Assembly (NCBI GenBank): GCA_014529385.2
Contig: CM043955.1
Span: 143,477,640 to 143,541,639, forward strand
Direction of reading: 5' to 3'
From: Adiantum capillus-veneris
Taxonomy: Eukaryota; Streptophyta; Polypodiopsida; Polypodiales; Pteridaceae
DNA length: 64,000 nucleotides
Below, one piece after another: positions 10,005 through 18,417 of the stretch. The notes under the pieces were generated by a model. That model searched no databases, was not told where the DNA came from, and saw only the letters and a list, made by a program, of their open reading frames with translations. Every line of letters begins with the position of its first letter. Position 1 is the first letter of the stretch. The translations under genes were made by a program, and so were the position numbers.

Positions 10005-12947
10005 ATGCCTACTCCACCTGTTGAGCAACTACCGCAACACATGGTCCCTAGATCTCAAAATGTTGTACAAGCTACACCGCTACCACCTCCTGTGCTAGGA
10101 CCACAGCCCCCACATCCAAGAGTCGCCCCTATGAACCAAGTGGGTTGCGAGCCATCAAATGCTTATGCAGATGGCTGTGAGGAGGAAATAGAAACTAGTA
10201 TTGCCTACGGACTTGATACATTGGAAGAGTGTCCTATATACTACATGGAAGATTGTTGGGGACAAGTCAAGCCGGTTTATCAAGCTGCTGCTCTCGCATC
10301 CAGAGGTCAAAATATCAACACCCAGGCTAGGAGGCCACCTCTTCAATGCTACGAGTGTGGTGGACCACATCGAGCAGCGGAGTGCCCTATTAGGCTGCAA
10401 AAGAATGCTGCACAGATGCAAATGAATCAAGGGAGTACGTCTGCAATGCCAATACTCACATGTAATCGTTGTGGCATAGATCACTTGATTGCCCAATGCC
10501 CCTATAACCCAAATGCGTCTAAAATCACACCCCTAAATTTGGTCGAAATTGCTAGTGTGACATCGCCAATACCACCCGTCGCACCTGCTTATGCGATTAC
10601 ACGGTCCATGCTTCAAGGGCCAGGACATATCCTCGAAGAGAGAGATACCGCGTCAGTTATCCAAGCAAAGAAAAAGAAGACACGAAGGAAGAAGTCGCAG
10701 AATACGGAAAATTCAAAGCCAAGTTCCAAAACAAACATAGGAACAGGAGATGACCCCGTGTATATGAATGACCTCGAGGATGATTCAGATTCAGTCGAGA
10801 CAATGGAGACTAGAACCAATACCACAAAGGGAAAGACCGACAAAGAAAACCGTAACATGGAACCAAATGAAAACCGAATAAGAGAAAACCATAAAGAGCC
10901 TCTGAAAACACCACAAGTGTTTACAAATCCAATCCAAGACCCCCAAGATAAACCGCAGGGGCAAAAAGGGAAGAATCGTAAAAAGAAGATTGGGACGTAC
11001 CCAAACCCAGTAGACGAGATTGAGCAGGTGAAACATCTAAGAGGTTTAGTGGAGGAGACTCAAAGGAAACTAGAACCAGAACCCATGCAGGTCAAAATTC
11101 ATGACACAGTGTTTCCCACGCAAGTTCATCCACCCCACATGAACCATAGACCGTTAGCCATATCTAGTATCATCCAAGAAGGGAGTGAGGACGGGACATC
11201 AGAAAGTGAGCATACATCCTTCTTGTTGGAAAGGATGTTTAACGAAGGAATACCTGATCCCATTAAGGAATATGAGATTCCATCCTCACCAGTTCTTAGT
11301 CAAGGACCTACACCCTGCAAAACGCCAATGAATGTTGCCAAACTAGTGGACTTCATGTCTTCTGAGGTCCGAACCACGATCATAGCAAAGCTGTATGGAG
11401 ATCCTGAGTTATTCCTTGCACTTCGAGCATTCCTTAACGGAGAGCTACGAAGGGGATTACCGCAGTTTGCGCAACCAAATAGGCCTGACTCGATTATGAT
11501 TGATGAGGAAAATCATGTGCAATCACTTGACTTAGATGGACACGTGTCTGTGATCGAGGTACCCATTAACGAATTAGGGCAGTATTTTGAAGGCGACGAG
11601 TCTAATGCGACCCTACCCATCACTACCAAGGGATTAACTATAAAGGGAATTCTTGATGGTGGTGCGGGAGTTATCATCGTTACAAAAGATTGTTGGGAAT
11701 CCATGGGAAAACCCCGCCTCAGTGTTACTAACATTGTGGTAAAGATGGCAAATGGTACCATAGCCAAACCTATGGGGATGCTCAATGATCTTAAGATCAA
11801 AGTTCTAGGACACAAGGTACGACATACGTTCATTGTAATGGATTTCTCTAAACACCTTATGTCATATGAAATGATTTTAGGACGACCATTCATGAGGGAA
11901 GCACAAATGATTCACGATTGGTCTAAAAATCATGTCTATTTGCAATTCCAAGACTCTGTCCTTAGAGTGGATTTGGTGACTGGTAAGGTACACCCCTTAG
12001 GGAGTAAAACCATTATTGATCATCGCTCTGACACCACAGTTCACTCGGCCCCACTACAATATTGTTACACTTGTAAGAAGGATACAGACATTGGCCAAGA
12101 TTCTCCTTATATGGATATCCTACCTGGGATGACTGAATCAGACAATGTGGATTGGGTCCACCTAGCATCAACCATAGACACTTGGGGAAACAGGGGGACG
12201 ACCTGGGTAACACCTGAGGGGGATGAAATGCATATACCCTTAAATATGCTACAAGCAATGCATATCGCTTCTGACAAGACTCATCCTAATGTCACGAAGA
12301 AAACATACAAGTGGGTCCCTAAAGCTTCTTTAGTGACCATAGCTAGTGCCAAAAAACAGAAGCCTTGTAAGAACCGTACCACTCGCTCCAAGAAAAGTAA
12401 GAAAATGTTGCGATGGATCCCTAAACGACTATTGGAAGCCCAAGGCTACTATCAAGGAAATGATCAAATCTGGGTGCCAAAACGTAGATTGTGCTCTTAC
12501 CTATCACCTGACCCAAGTGAGCCCAATCCCGTAGCTCCAAAACGAATCAATGATTGTGGAAAGGAAAAAATCACAAAATGCTACACACCCGCTCCCGAGC
12601 TAGTTTGGGTACCAAAGAAAGAACGATTTGTTCCACCTAGCTCAGGAAGGGGGGAGTCCCATGAAGATTCTAGCTCATCATGTAATACATCCATAGAGGT
12701 AAAAGCTTCTACACAACCTCCATCTATAGTAGTGGACCTCCATGAAGCTACCAAAGAATCCACACCTCCCAGTGTTCAAGAATCACCTGATGAACCACTT
12801 CAATTTCGATCCTGGGAGAGTACCTTACCACCCTTGCAACTTGACGAGGCACCTAGGGTAATAGAAAACTACTGGCAAAAATCCTCACCTATTACCAAAT
12901 GGAACAATTGGTTTCAAAGGGTGACAAGCTCATTTCAAACGGTATGA
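10005..12947 (+). CDS. Element B Pro ORF with extra zinc knuckles and WVPK repeats
   Basis: This 980-residue frame is in phase with gag and separated from it by one TAG. Near the N-terminus are two more short-spaced knuckles, CYECGGPHRAAEC and CNRCGIDHLIAQC. A charged linker follows. The aspartic-protease-like domain is near residues 540-660, with ILDGGAGVIIV carrying the catalytic Asp at about 551 and a later MILGRPF flap-end motif; Asp-Gly-Gly replaces the usual Asp-Ser/Thr-Gly. Downstream are four WVPK-type motifs (tryptophan codons at 12312, 12414, 12471 and 12606) in a basic region. The ORF ends without RT. It may be made by UAG read-through or from the ATG at 10005. Confidence 0.8.
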   Translation: MPTPPVEQLPQHMVPRSQNVVQATPLPPPVLGPQPPHPRVAPMNQVGCEPSNAYADGCEEEIETSIAYGLDTLEECPIYYMEDCWGQVKPVYQAAALASRGQNINTQARRPPLQCYECGGPHRAAECPIRLQKNAAQMQMNQGSTSAMPILTCNRCGIDHLIAQCPYNPNASKITPLNLVEIASVTSPIPPVAPAYAITRSMLQGPGHILEERDTASVIQAKKKKTRRKKSQNTENSKPSSKTNIGTGDDPVYMNDLEDDSDSVETMETRTNTTKGKTDKENRNMEPNENRIRENHKEPLKTPQVFTNPIQDPQDKPQGQKGKNRKKKIGTYPNPVDEIEQVKHLRGLVEETQRKLEPEPMQVKIHDTVFPTQVHPPHMNHRPLAISSIIQEGSEDGTSESEHTSFLLERMFNEGIPDPIKEYEIPSSPVLSQGPTPCKTPMNVAKLVDFMSSEVRTTIIAKLYGDPELFLALRAFLNGELRRGLPQFAQPNRPDSIMIDEENHVQSLDLDGHVSVIEVPINELGQYFEGDESNATLPITTKGLTIKGILDGGAGVIIVTKDCWESMGKPRLSVTNIVVKMANGTIAKPMGMLNDLKIKVLGHKVRHTFIVMDFSKHLMSYEMILGRPFMREAQMIHDWSKNHVYLQFQDSVLRVDLVTGKVHPLGSKTIIDHRSDTTVHSAPLQYCYTCKKDTDIGQDSPYMDILPGMTESDNVDWVHLASTIDTWGNRGTTWVTPEGDEMHIPLNMLQAMHIASDKTHPNVTKKTYKWVPKASLVTIASAKKQKPCKNRTTRSKKSKKMLRWIPKRLLEAQGYYQGNDQIWVPKRRLCSYLSPDPSEPNPVAPKRINDCGKEKITKCYTPAPELVWVPKKERFVPPSSGRGESHEDSSSSCNTSIEVKASTQPPSIVVDLHEATKESTPPSVQESPDEPLQFRSWESTLPPLQLDEAPRVIENYWQKSSPITKWNNWFQRVTSSFQTV

Positions 12948-14546
12948 TCTACCCAAGGAAGGGGGGAGTGTTTGTTGACAGTCATCATTCATTTGTTTCC
13001 CTCTCAACCTTTTTCCCTGACCTCTTAATCACCAATCTTAGGGAATGTACATATAAAGCTTTATACTCACAAAAACAAAAAATAAAGAGCAAGAGCAATT
13101 AGCAAACGAGTATGCACATTAAAGTCAAAACATTGACTCAGACCTACACATGTCACATCTGGTACAGTGAAACAGAAACCTATGCCATGAAACACCTTCG
13201 ATCCTCATCACTTGAGTGATGGAGGGTAGGTAAGATTAGTACGATAGGAGTGTTTCTGTTTTAGAGTTGAGTGATTAGCAAAGTTCTCTTTTCCCACTAA
13301 TGTGCCTCCTGGAGGTAGTCCTTTTGTTTTCTAGTGTGTACAGGAGCGTGTTGCTATTGATAGGATTTGGACCTTCATGGAACCTTCAAATCAAGCACGA
13401 CCATCAACACAAACAGGTGTTTCTTGTCCATTAGCATTGCCGTTATCTTTTTGCATCTATGATTGTTTGCTTTGATTGTGATTGGTAGCATAATATTCAA
13501 CGCATTGGCTTAGTATCAAACATTTAATTCAATGTAATGTTTTGTCATAATCACTTGTCTAGGTTTAAAAATCAAGCAGTCCGACTAAGCTAGTTTGACC
13601 AAGCTAGGTATTAGAAATCTTCTCTTAATACCATGGGGAATGCCTTCCTAATAAGCAATGGTTACTTAGGTTCTTAATCTGATTTAGGCAGCATTGTATG
13701 AAATGTACTAGGGCTTTCTAGTGGGCTTAACCCTATTGACCTTTAGCTTAAGTATTATAAAGGGAGTTTACTAATGTGATGAGCCTGGGGAGTGTAACAA
13801 TTTTATATGACCCCCCAAAGTTACAAAATTAAAATGTTGAAAATGAACAAGCAAAAAATCAAAGTGCCACAATGTAAAATCTTAAGTTGGAAGAGAAATC
13901 TCGGCTTGATTTGGTACTTCACTCACATGTATTGCCTATGGTACTAGAGCCCTAGAGGTTCCCAGTGTGGGCGCTTTTCCTTGAAAAGCAAAAAACCCAA
14001 GGCATACAAAATAAGCACACACATCATAATTGAATCACGGTGAAAAGACTTTGGGGAGTCAAAGAAAAAGTAATCAGTCAGGCGAAGATTTCATGAGAAA
14101 TTCCTTTTATGGTAGCTTAACTACAAAGTTTTCTAGATATAGCCTTTAGTCAGCCCTCGAACATGAATACTTGGCTCTCGCGATTAAACAACTTAATTGA
14201 CCACAGAAAGTTAAGAATCTTACCCATGGTATTAATATTCGATCTCTAGTGCTTTTCGACCGTCAAATTAGCAACCCCAGACTTGTTTAATTTTTTACCT
14301 TTACATCTGTTTATGCATTTGATTACATTGCAATTTAATGTTCATTGCTAACAAATTGTTTGAAATTCTTTTACCAATCAATGTGTCTACCTAAAACTGC
14401 ATATGCTTTTTAAGAGAATGCAATTACTGTGCCAATGTTGTTTGATTTTGCAGTGACTGAAGAAGGCTAAGGACATTCATCTCAAATGCTCTTCCACCTC
14501 GACGACCCAGCTTCAACTTAATAGCTTCCGAGGACGGAATCTACAT
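12948..14546 (+). other. Non-coding 3' internal region of element B
   Basis: About 1.6 kb lies between the Pro stop and the 3' purine tract where an autonomous relative would encode RT, RNase H and integrase. I find no conserved polymerase or integrase motif in any frame. The sequence is AT-rich and looks like untranslated DNA of unknown origin, not decayed pol. Confidence 0.6.
12953..12971 (+). other. Internal polypurine-tract-like motif in B
   Basis: AAGGAAGGGGGGAGTG follows the Pro stop codon closely and resembles the terminal tract before the 3' LTR (AGGAAGGGGGGCA). It could act as a second plus-strand primer, or be the scar of an older 3' end. Confidence 0.4.
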
Positions 14547-14560
14547 CAGGAAGGGGGGCA
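14547..14560 (+). other. Terminal polypurine tract of B
   Basis: CAGGAAGGGGGGCA directly abuts the TGTTAACC start of the 3' LTR, as expected for plus-strand priming. Confidence 0.85.
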
Positions 14561-14863
14561 TGTTAACCCTCACGGCACATGGACACCCCATCACCTACGA
14601 CGGACGTGTATTATGTATTTGGTAGAGTCAGGTACCGGGCTTGTCGGTCCAATAGGAAAAGGTAGAGTGATCGTCGATGAGAGGCGCACTTTAACTTGGA
14701 CATTCAAGGGATTAGTTGGTTAAGCATGGGCGCCCAAGTGTGAATGGGGTGAGCTCCTATAAAAGCCAACTAAACCTAATTTTTACTCATTCTCTCATTT
14801 GTGCAATTGAAGAGTGCTCTTGCTCCATCTCCATCTCCATCTTCTTCTTCTTCACCTCCTTGT

Positions 14864-14926
<63 letters not shown>

Positions 14927-15169
14927 TGTGTGAGATCGAGCATTACGAAGGTACGACGGCAGCGAAGCGGTTGAGCGCGGCATGACTGCAGCTTCTTCTT
15001 CATCGCGGCGAGGAATCCACCACGAAGGCGAGCGTAGAGCGGTGAGTGACACACCCTTTGTTCTCTTGAGCTTGCTAGTTTAGGCTTGTTGTGTGCTTGG
15101 AGCCGTTTGTGGCTCGCACACGGTGTATTGGCAAGTCCCTTGCTTTGACAGTGCGGCAAGGAGTGCACA
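14561..15169 (+). repeat. Element B 3' LTR
   Basis: The LTR runs from TGTTAACCCTCACGG to GTGCACA and is followed by the GATAG target duplication. It is longer than the 5' copy mainly because the GT/GA microsatellite at about 14860-14920 has expanded. TATAAAAG is at 14758-14765. Confidence 0.93.
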
Positions 15170-15225
15170 GATAGATGTAAAGCTCTCATACCCCTTGCAT
15201 ATTTGTAGTTGGGTTTGCTTCCTTT

Positions 15226-15325
15226 CCCTCACTTTGTTAGCTTGCTTGAGTTCTTGGTTGCCCTCACTTTGTTAGCTTGCTTGAATTCTTGGTTGCCCTC
15301 ATTTTGATTGCTTGATTGCTTGTTG
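15226..15325. repeat. 35-bp minisatellite, about three units
   Basis: CCCTCACTTTGTTAGCTTGC starts units at 15226, 15261 and 15296. The last unit is partial and diverged. Confidence 0.8.
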
Positions 15326-15341
15326 TGAGCATGTAGAGATA

Positions 15342-15402
15342 GAGAGGGGGAGAGAGGAGAGAGAGAGAGAGAGAGGGAGAGAGAAAGAGGGATAGATAAA
15401 GG

Positions 15403-15438
<36 letters not shown>

Positions 15439-15556
15439 GGATAGATAGAGGGAGATAGAGAAAGAGCAAGAAATAGAGATAGAGAGGGAGAGGGAAATAG
15501 AGATAGAGGGAGAGGGAGAGGGAGATAGAAAGACAAGGAGAGAAAGAGAAAGAAAA
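15342..15556. repeat. GA-rich simple-sequence tract
   Basis: This stretch of about 215 bp is almost purely G and A with scattered T (GAGAGA, GATAGA units). The reverse-strand frame of Leu/Ser/Pro is a composition artefact. Confidence 0.85.
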
Positions 15557-15949
15557 TTGATTTGTTTTTGTGCTACCCCTTGTTACTTGTCTAAAGCCAT
15601 CTGTCTTTTGAACTATTATGTTCTTTTATGTATATATATCTATTTAAACAACAACACATACGTTTGTATAGAGTTTACAAAAACGAAGGTCTATTGTATT
15701 TTTAAATTGATTAAAATGTTCAAAATGTCGGGTAGATTCCAAGCTTGACATAAATAAAATCCGTAAGATCTTGAGCTTGCTCTTATGTAATGGAAATGGC
15801 CTATGAACTTTGAGAATAGCGGAATCAGGAGAATTAAAAAGAGCATTTTTGTGTGACTACTTGAGAACGTAGAGGGTGAACTTATTTAGTGGTAGCCATT
15901 TAATCATAATACTTAATTAACTTGGCATGAACAATACTTTTGCAAGAGA

Positions 15950-16130
15950 GAGAGAGTTTACAGAACTTGACAACAGTTGAGGACGGGATTTATGTGGAGC
16001 TAGTCCCCCCTCCGTTAGGCTTTGTATTATAGATTCTCCCATCAAGAGAGACTTAGTACGATACAATCTTTGTGTTCATTGTGACCTAGGTGATGCAATG
16101 AGATGGAAAGCTTCATGCATCATGAGCATA
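15950..16130. repeat. Inverted-repeat block, left copy
   Basis: The segment with GACAACAGTTGAGGAC, CCCCCCTCC and TCTCCCATCAAGAGAGAC reappears on the opposite strand at about 27500-27690, with the same order of sub-motifs. It is probably part of an unrecognised repeat family present in both orientations around element A. Confidence 0.55.
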
Positions 16131-16419
16131 GCATAGAGTTTGAAAAAATCATTAACCATCCTCTGTCTCAGTCCCAAGGCCTCAAACACCTTCAAAGGTG
16201 GACAAAGCTAGCTAGGAATGAGGGTAGTGAAGAGGAAGAAGAAACATTCATAGGAGAAAAAAATAGTTCCTCACTCATCATCACTCTTCTTGCTAGCATA
16301 CTTCATAGCATAGTAATGAAGATGAAGAAGATAGCAAGCTTAATCATTGAAGCATGGCTTTTGGTTGCATTTGCATTCCATAGACAAGAGTGTTTGTGTA
16401 GGATCTCAACTTCTCTACT

Positions 16420-16536
16420 GTCATAATAATCAATATCTAATTCTCCTAGATGCTTTTCTCATGTTAAACTGATCATTTAATATGGGGAAGTGCTAGGGGA
16501 GAAAAAGCTAGAATATTGGTTAAGCTAGCAGACCGG
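16420..16536. repeat. 117-bp dispersed block, copy 2
   Basis: Same block as 2628-2744, ending AGCAGACCGG immediately before the 5' LTR of element A. Confidence 0.6.
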
Positions 16537-17735
16537 TGTCGTGCTGTGACACGTACATAGTGGGAACGCATGCTACAAGATCTATTTTGTAACTTTTTAG
16601 ATACATAATTATCTTTCCTATAATGTACATATGCATATTTAAGTATAACAATAAGCCTTCTATCTCATCCTATTATTTTTTTCAAGGGTAACCTATCCCT
16701 ACTTTACCATCAGAAAATACTATGGGAAAAGCTCAATAGCTCCGCCTCTTTAACTTGGGGCAAAAAGCATTGATTCTTTATTTCTATTATTTCATTATCA
16801 TCTCACACCCTATCTAGATCCTATATCTAGGGTAAACTCCAATATATATATATTCTATGTATTTTTTATACTCTTCTTATATTTCTTTTTAAATAGCTAC
16901 TAGGAGGGAATCAAATCCTAGTGGGACACTAGGTGGCATGATTTCAAAGATACACTTATTTTAATGCATTATTGCAAGCATGATTACAAAACTTTGTCAA
17001 GGAGCAATGTCATGCTTTCATATGCCATGAGGTGTCCTTTGGAATTAAATGAAAGTCTAGGCTAAGGGGACCACGGGAAGACTTTTGCTGCCAGAAATGG
17101 ACCCTATTTTGATGAATTTTTTACACAAGGTTCCAATTTTAATTGGAAAATGATTTTAAAATGAAAATCGTAGCTAATCAGCTGAAGTTTTTGCCCATAT
17201 TTTTACTTTTTTATTTGGAGCCACGGTTAAGGAGATATGATCAAAATACTGGACCCCAGTCTGCCTAATTGTACGTAGCCCCATTAACATAAGCCCAATC
17301 CTACACTTTCTCCTAGAGGAAGACTAGCCATTCTTATACGCTATCCTTGGAAGATCAACTCTAATCAAAGAAGGTGTTGTACTTGGCGTATCAATCAACG
17401 TTGAATTCTCCCCTCTTTTTCTCTCTTCCATCAATAATGGTGCCGAAGGGTTTCAAGTAAGATGTGTTCTACATTGATGTTTTCTTGATTTCTTGTTGTT
17501 TTCATTTTCATCTCTAATCCAACATATATATATGTATCTAATCTCATCTCCTTAACCAAACCTATCTCTCTCATTCTTAGTAATTCATCCTCTCTGCAAA
17601 TTCTAGGTTCTCTTTTCTACATTTACATCTCTCCCCACAGTATCCTTATTGCCTACGGGCAAGAATAGGGCTTGGGAGGGAAACTTCTCATCTCTTCACT
17701 TCTCTCATATCTACATTTCTCACATACTATCCTAG

Positions 17736-17954
17736 ATGAATAACCCACATGATGATCATTTCTATCGCTTTCACTCTGTACGATCTATTAGAATTAACGT
17801 ATGGATTAGCCGAAAAATACACTTTCAACAACGTATAGTGTTTCTCTTTGGCCCAGAAAGGCTTAATGAAATACTTCTATCACCGGATCCCATCATACTA
17901 CCTCTCATAGACTATAACTTTTCTTTTGACGTAAGCGTAGTTATCTTGCTATGA
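17736..17954 (+). CDS. Small LTR protein 1 (72 codons), 5' LTR copy
   Basis: The ATG at 17736 opens a 72-codon frame (MNNPHDDHFYRF...). Recognisable core pieces are IRIN, ISR, IHFQQ, LFG, ILPLIDY and SFDV, ending in Leu-Leu. It is hydrophobic and strand-like in character without a signal peptide, and has no cysteines. The stop TGA overlaps the ATG of the next frame (ATGA at 17951-17954), a layout compatible with stop-restart translation. Its closest relative outside family A is the second small ORF of element C (57% identity by hand count). It also resembles its own neighbour, so the two probably arose by duplication. Function is unknown; an upstream-ORF role in controlling gag is an alternative. 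Confidence 0.72.
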   Translation: MNNPHDDHFYRFHSVRSIRINVWISRKIHFQQRIVFLFGPERLNEILLSPDPIILPLIDYNFSFDVSVVILL

Positions 17955-18163
17955 ACCAAGAGGATTTGTACACACAATTAATCCCAATAACTAGACAAAA
18001 TATACATATTATGGTAAGCACAAAACTACAATTCCAAAGAACAATTCGTAGCCTATTTGGTCAGCCAAGATTGAATTCCATTAACTCATCTATTAACCCT
18101 TTCATATTACCCATGATACGATATGACCATAGCCGTGATGTTTTCATTTTCGTATTGTTTTGA
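17951..18163 (+). CDS. Small LTR protein 2 (70 codons), 5' LTR copy
   Basis: This 70-codon frame starts in the ATGA overlap with the preceding frame. Core pieces are IPITRQ, VSTKLQFQR, LFG, INP, FILPMIRYD and DVFIFVLF. It is 46/70 identical by hand count to the first small ORF of element C, with no gaps, and more distantly similar to the 72-codon neighbour (shared FQ, I, FG, RL, P-ILP-I-Y and DV positions). It differs from the 3' LTR copy at three residues (His/Tyr 19, Ser/Ala 43, Arg/Leu 62). I do not recognise a family or function. Confidence 0.72.
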   Translation: MNQEDLYTQLIPITRQNIHIMVSTKLQFQRTIRSLFGQPRLNSINSSINPFILPMIRYDHSRDVFIFVLF

Positions 18164-18364
18164 CATTCTCTTTTGTGTTCTTTCTTTGTGTGTGTGAGTG
18201 CAAGAGAGAAAGAGTGAATCTTCTTTGATTACACTTCTTTCCAAACCCTAGTCTTCATGGCATCTATGGTTTAACTCCTTCATATAGTTTTTGTGGAGTT
18301 CTCTCACAAACTCTCACAGCCATAAGCCCGGTGCTTTCCTAGCAAGACCGCAAATTTCTCGACA

Positions 18365-18395
18365 TATTTTTGGTGAACTCGATGAGAAACTGCCC
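18365..18395 (+). other. Candidate primer-binding region of A
   Basis: TATTTTTGGTGAACTCGATG follows the LTR end, with TGGTGAACTCGATGAG as the likely primer match. It resembles the corresponding sequence of element C (TTTTGGTG...TGAG.AAA). I cannot assign the tRNA. Confidence 0.45.
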
Positions 18396-18417
18396 GGGCG
18401 AGATTTTGTGGATAAGC

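Larger units (their letters stand above)
6420..15169 (+). mobile_element. Element B: non-autonomous gag-protease LTR retrotransposon
   Basis: This 8.75-kb element is flanked by perfect 5-bp target duplications GATAG (6415-6419 and 15170-15174). It has LTRs 6420-7008 and 14561-15169, a primer-binding site just inside the 5' LTR, a purine tract just before the 3' LTR, and two long same-frame ORFs encoding gag and protease. No reverse transcriptase, RNase H or integrase can be found in any frame, and the last 1.6 kb of the internal region is non-coding. It therefore needs enzymes in trans. The two LTRs differ by about 2% by eye, apart from microsatellite length. The Asp-Gly-Gly-Ala protease motif links it to elements C and D, and the primer site to Tat/Athila-type gypsy elements. 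Confidence 0.93.
15175..16419. other. Spacer between elements B and A
   Basis: No intact gene is recognised. It contains a 35-bp tandem repeat, a GA-rich tract and, from about 15950 to 16130, a block that recurs inverted at about 27500-27690. A 107-codon frame at 16103-16426 has no recognisable domain and I do not call it a gene. Confidence 0.45.
16537..18364 (+). repeat. Element A 5' LTR, 1.83 kb, promoter segment deleted
   Basis: The LTR runs from TGTCGTGCTGTGACACG to AAATTTCTCGACA. Compared with the 3' LTR it lacks about 184 bp at 17263, equivalent to 25096-25279. The break points share a TGC/GCC microhomology. The lost piece carries the TATA box, so this copy probably cannot start a genomic transcript from the normal site. 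Both small ORFs remain. Confidence 0.88.

Noticed and set aside
15264-15536. Minus-strand Leu/Ser/Pro frame
   Set aside because: Translation of the GA-rich simple repeat.
16103-16426. 107-codon frame before element A
   Set aside because: No domain or second copy, and it lies partly in a repeated block.
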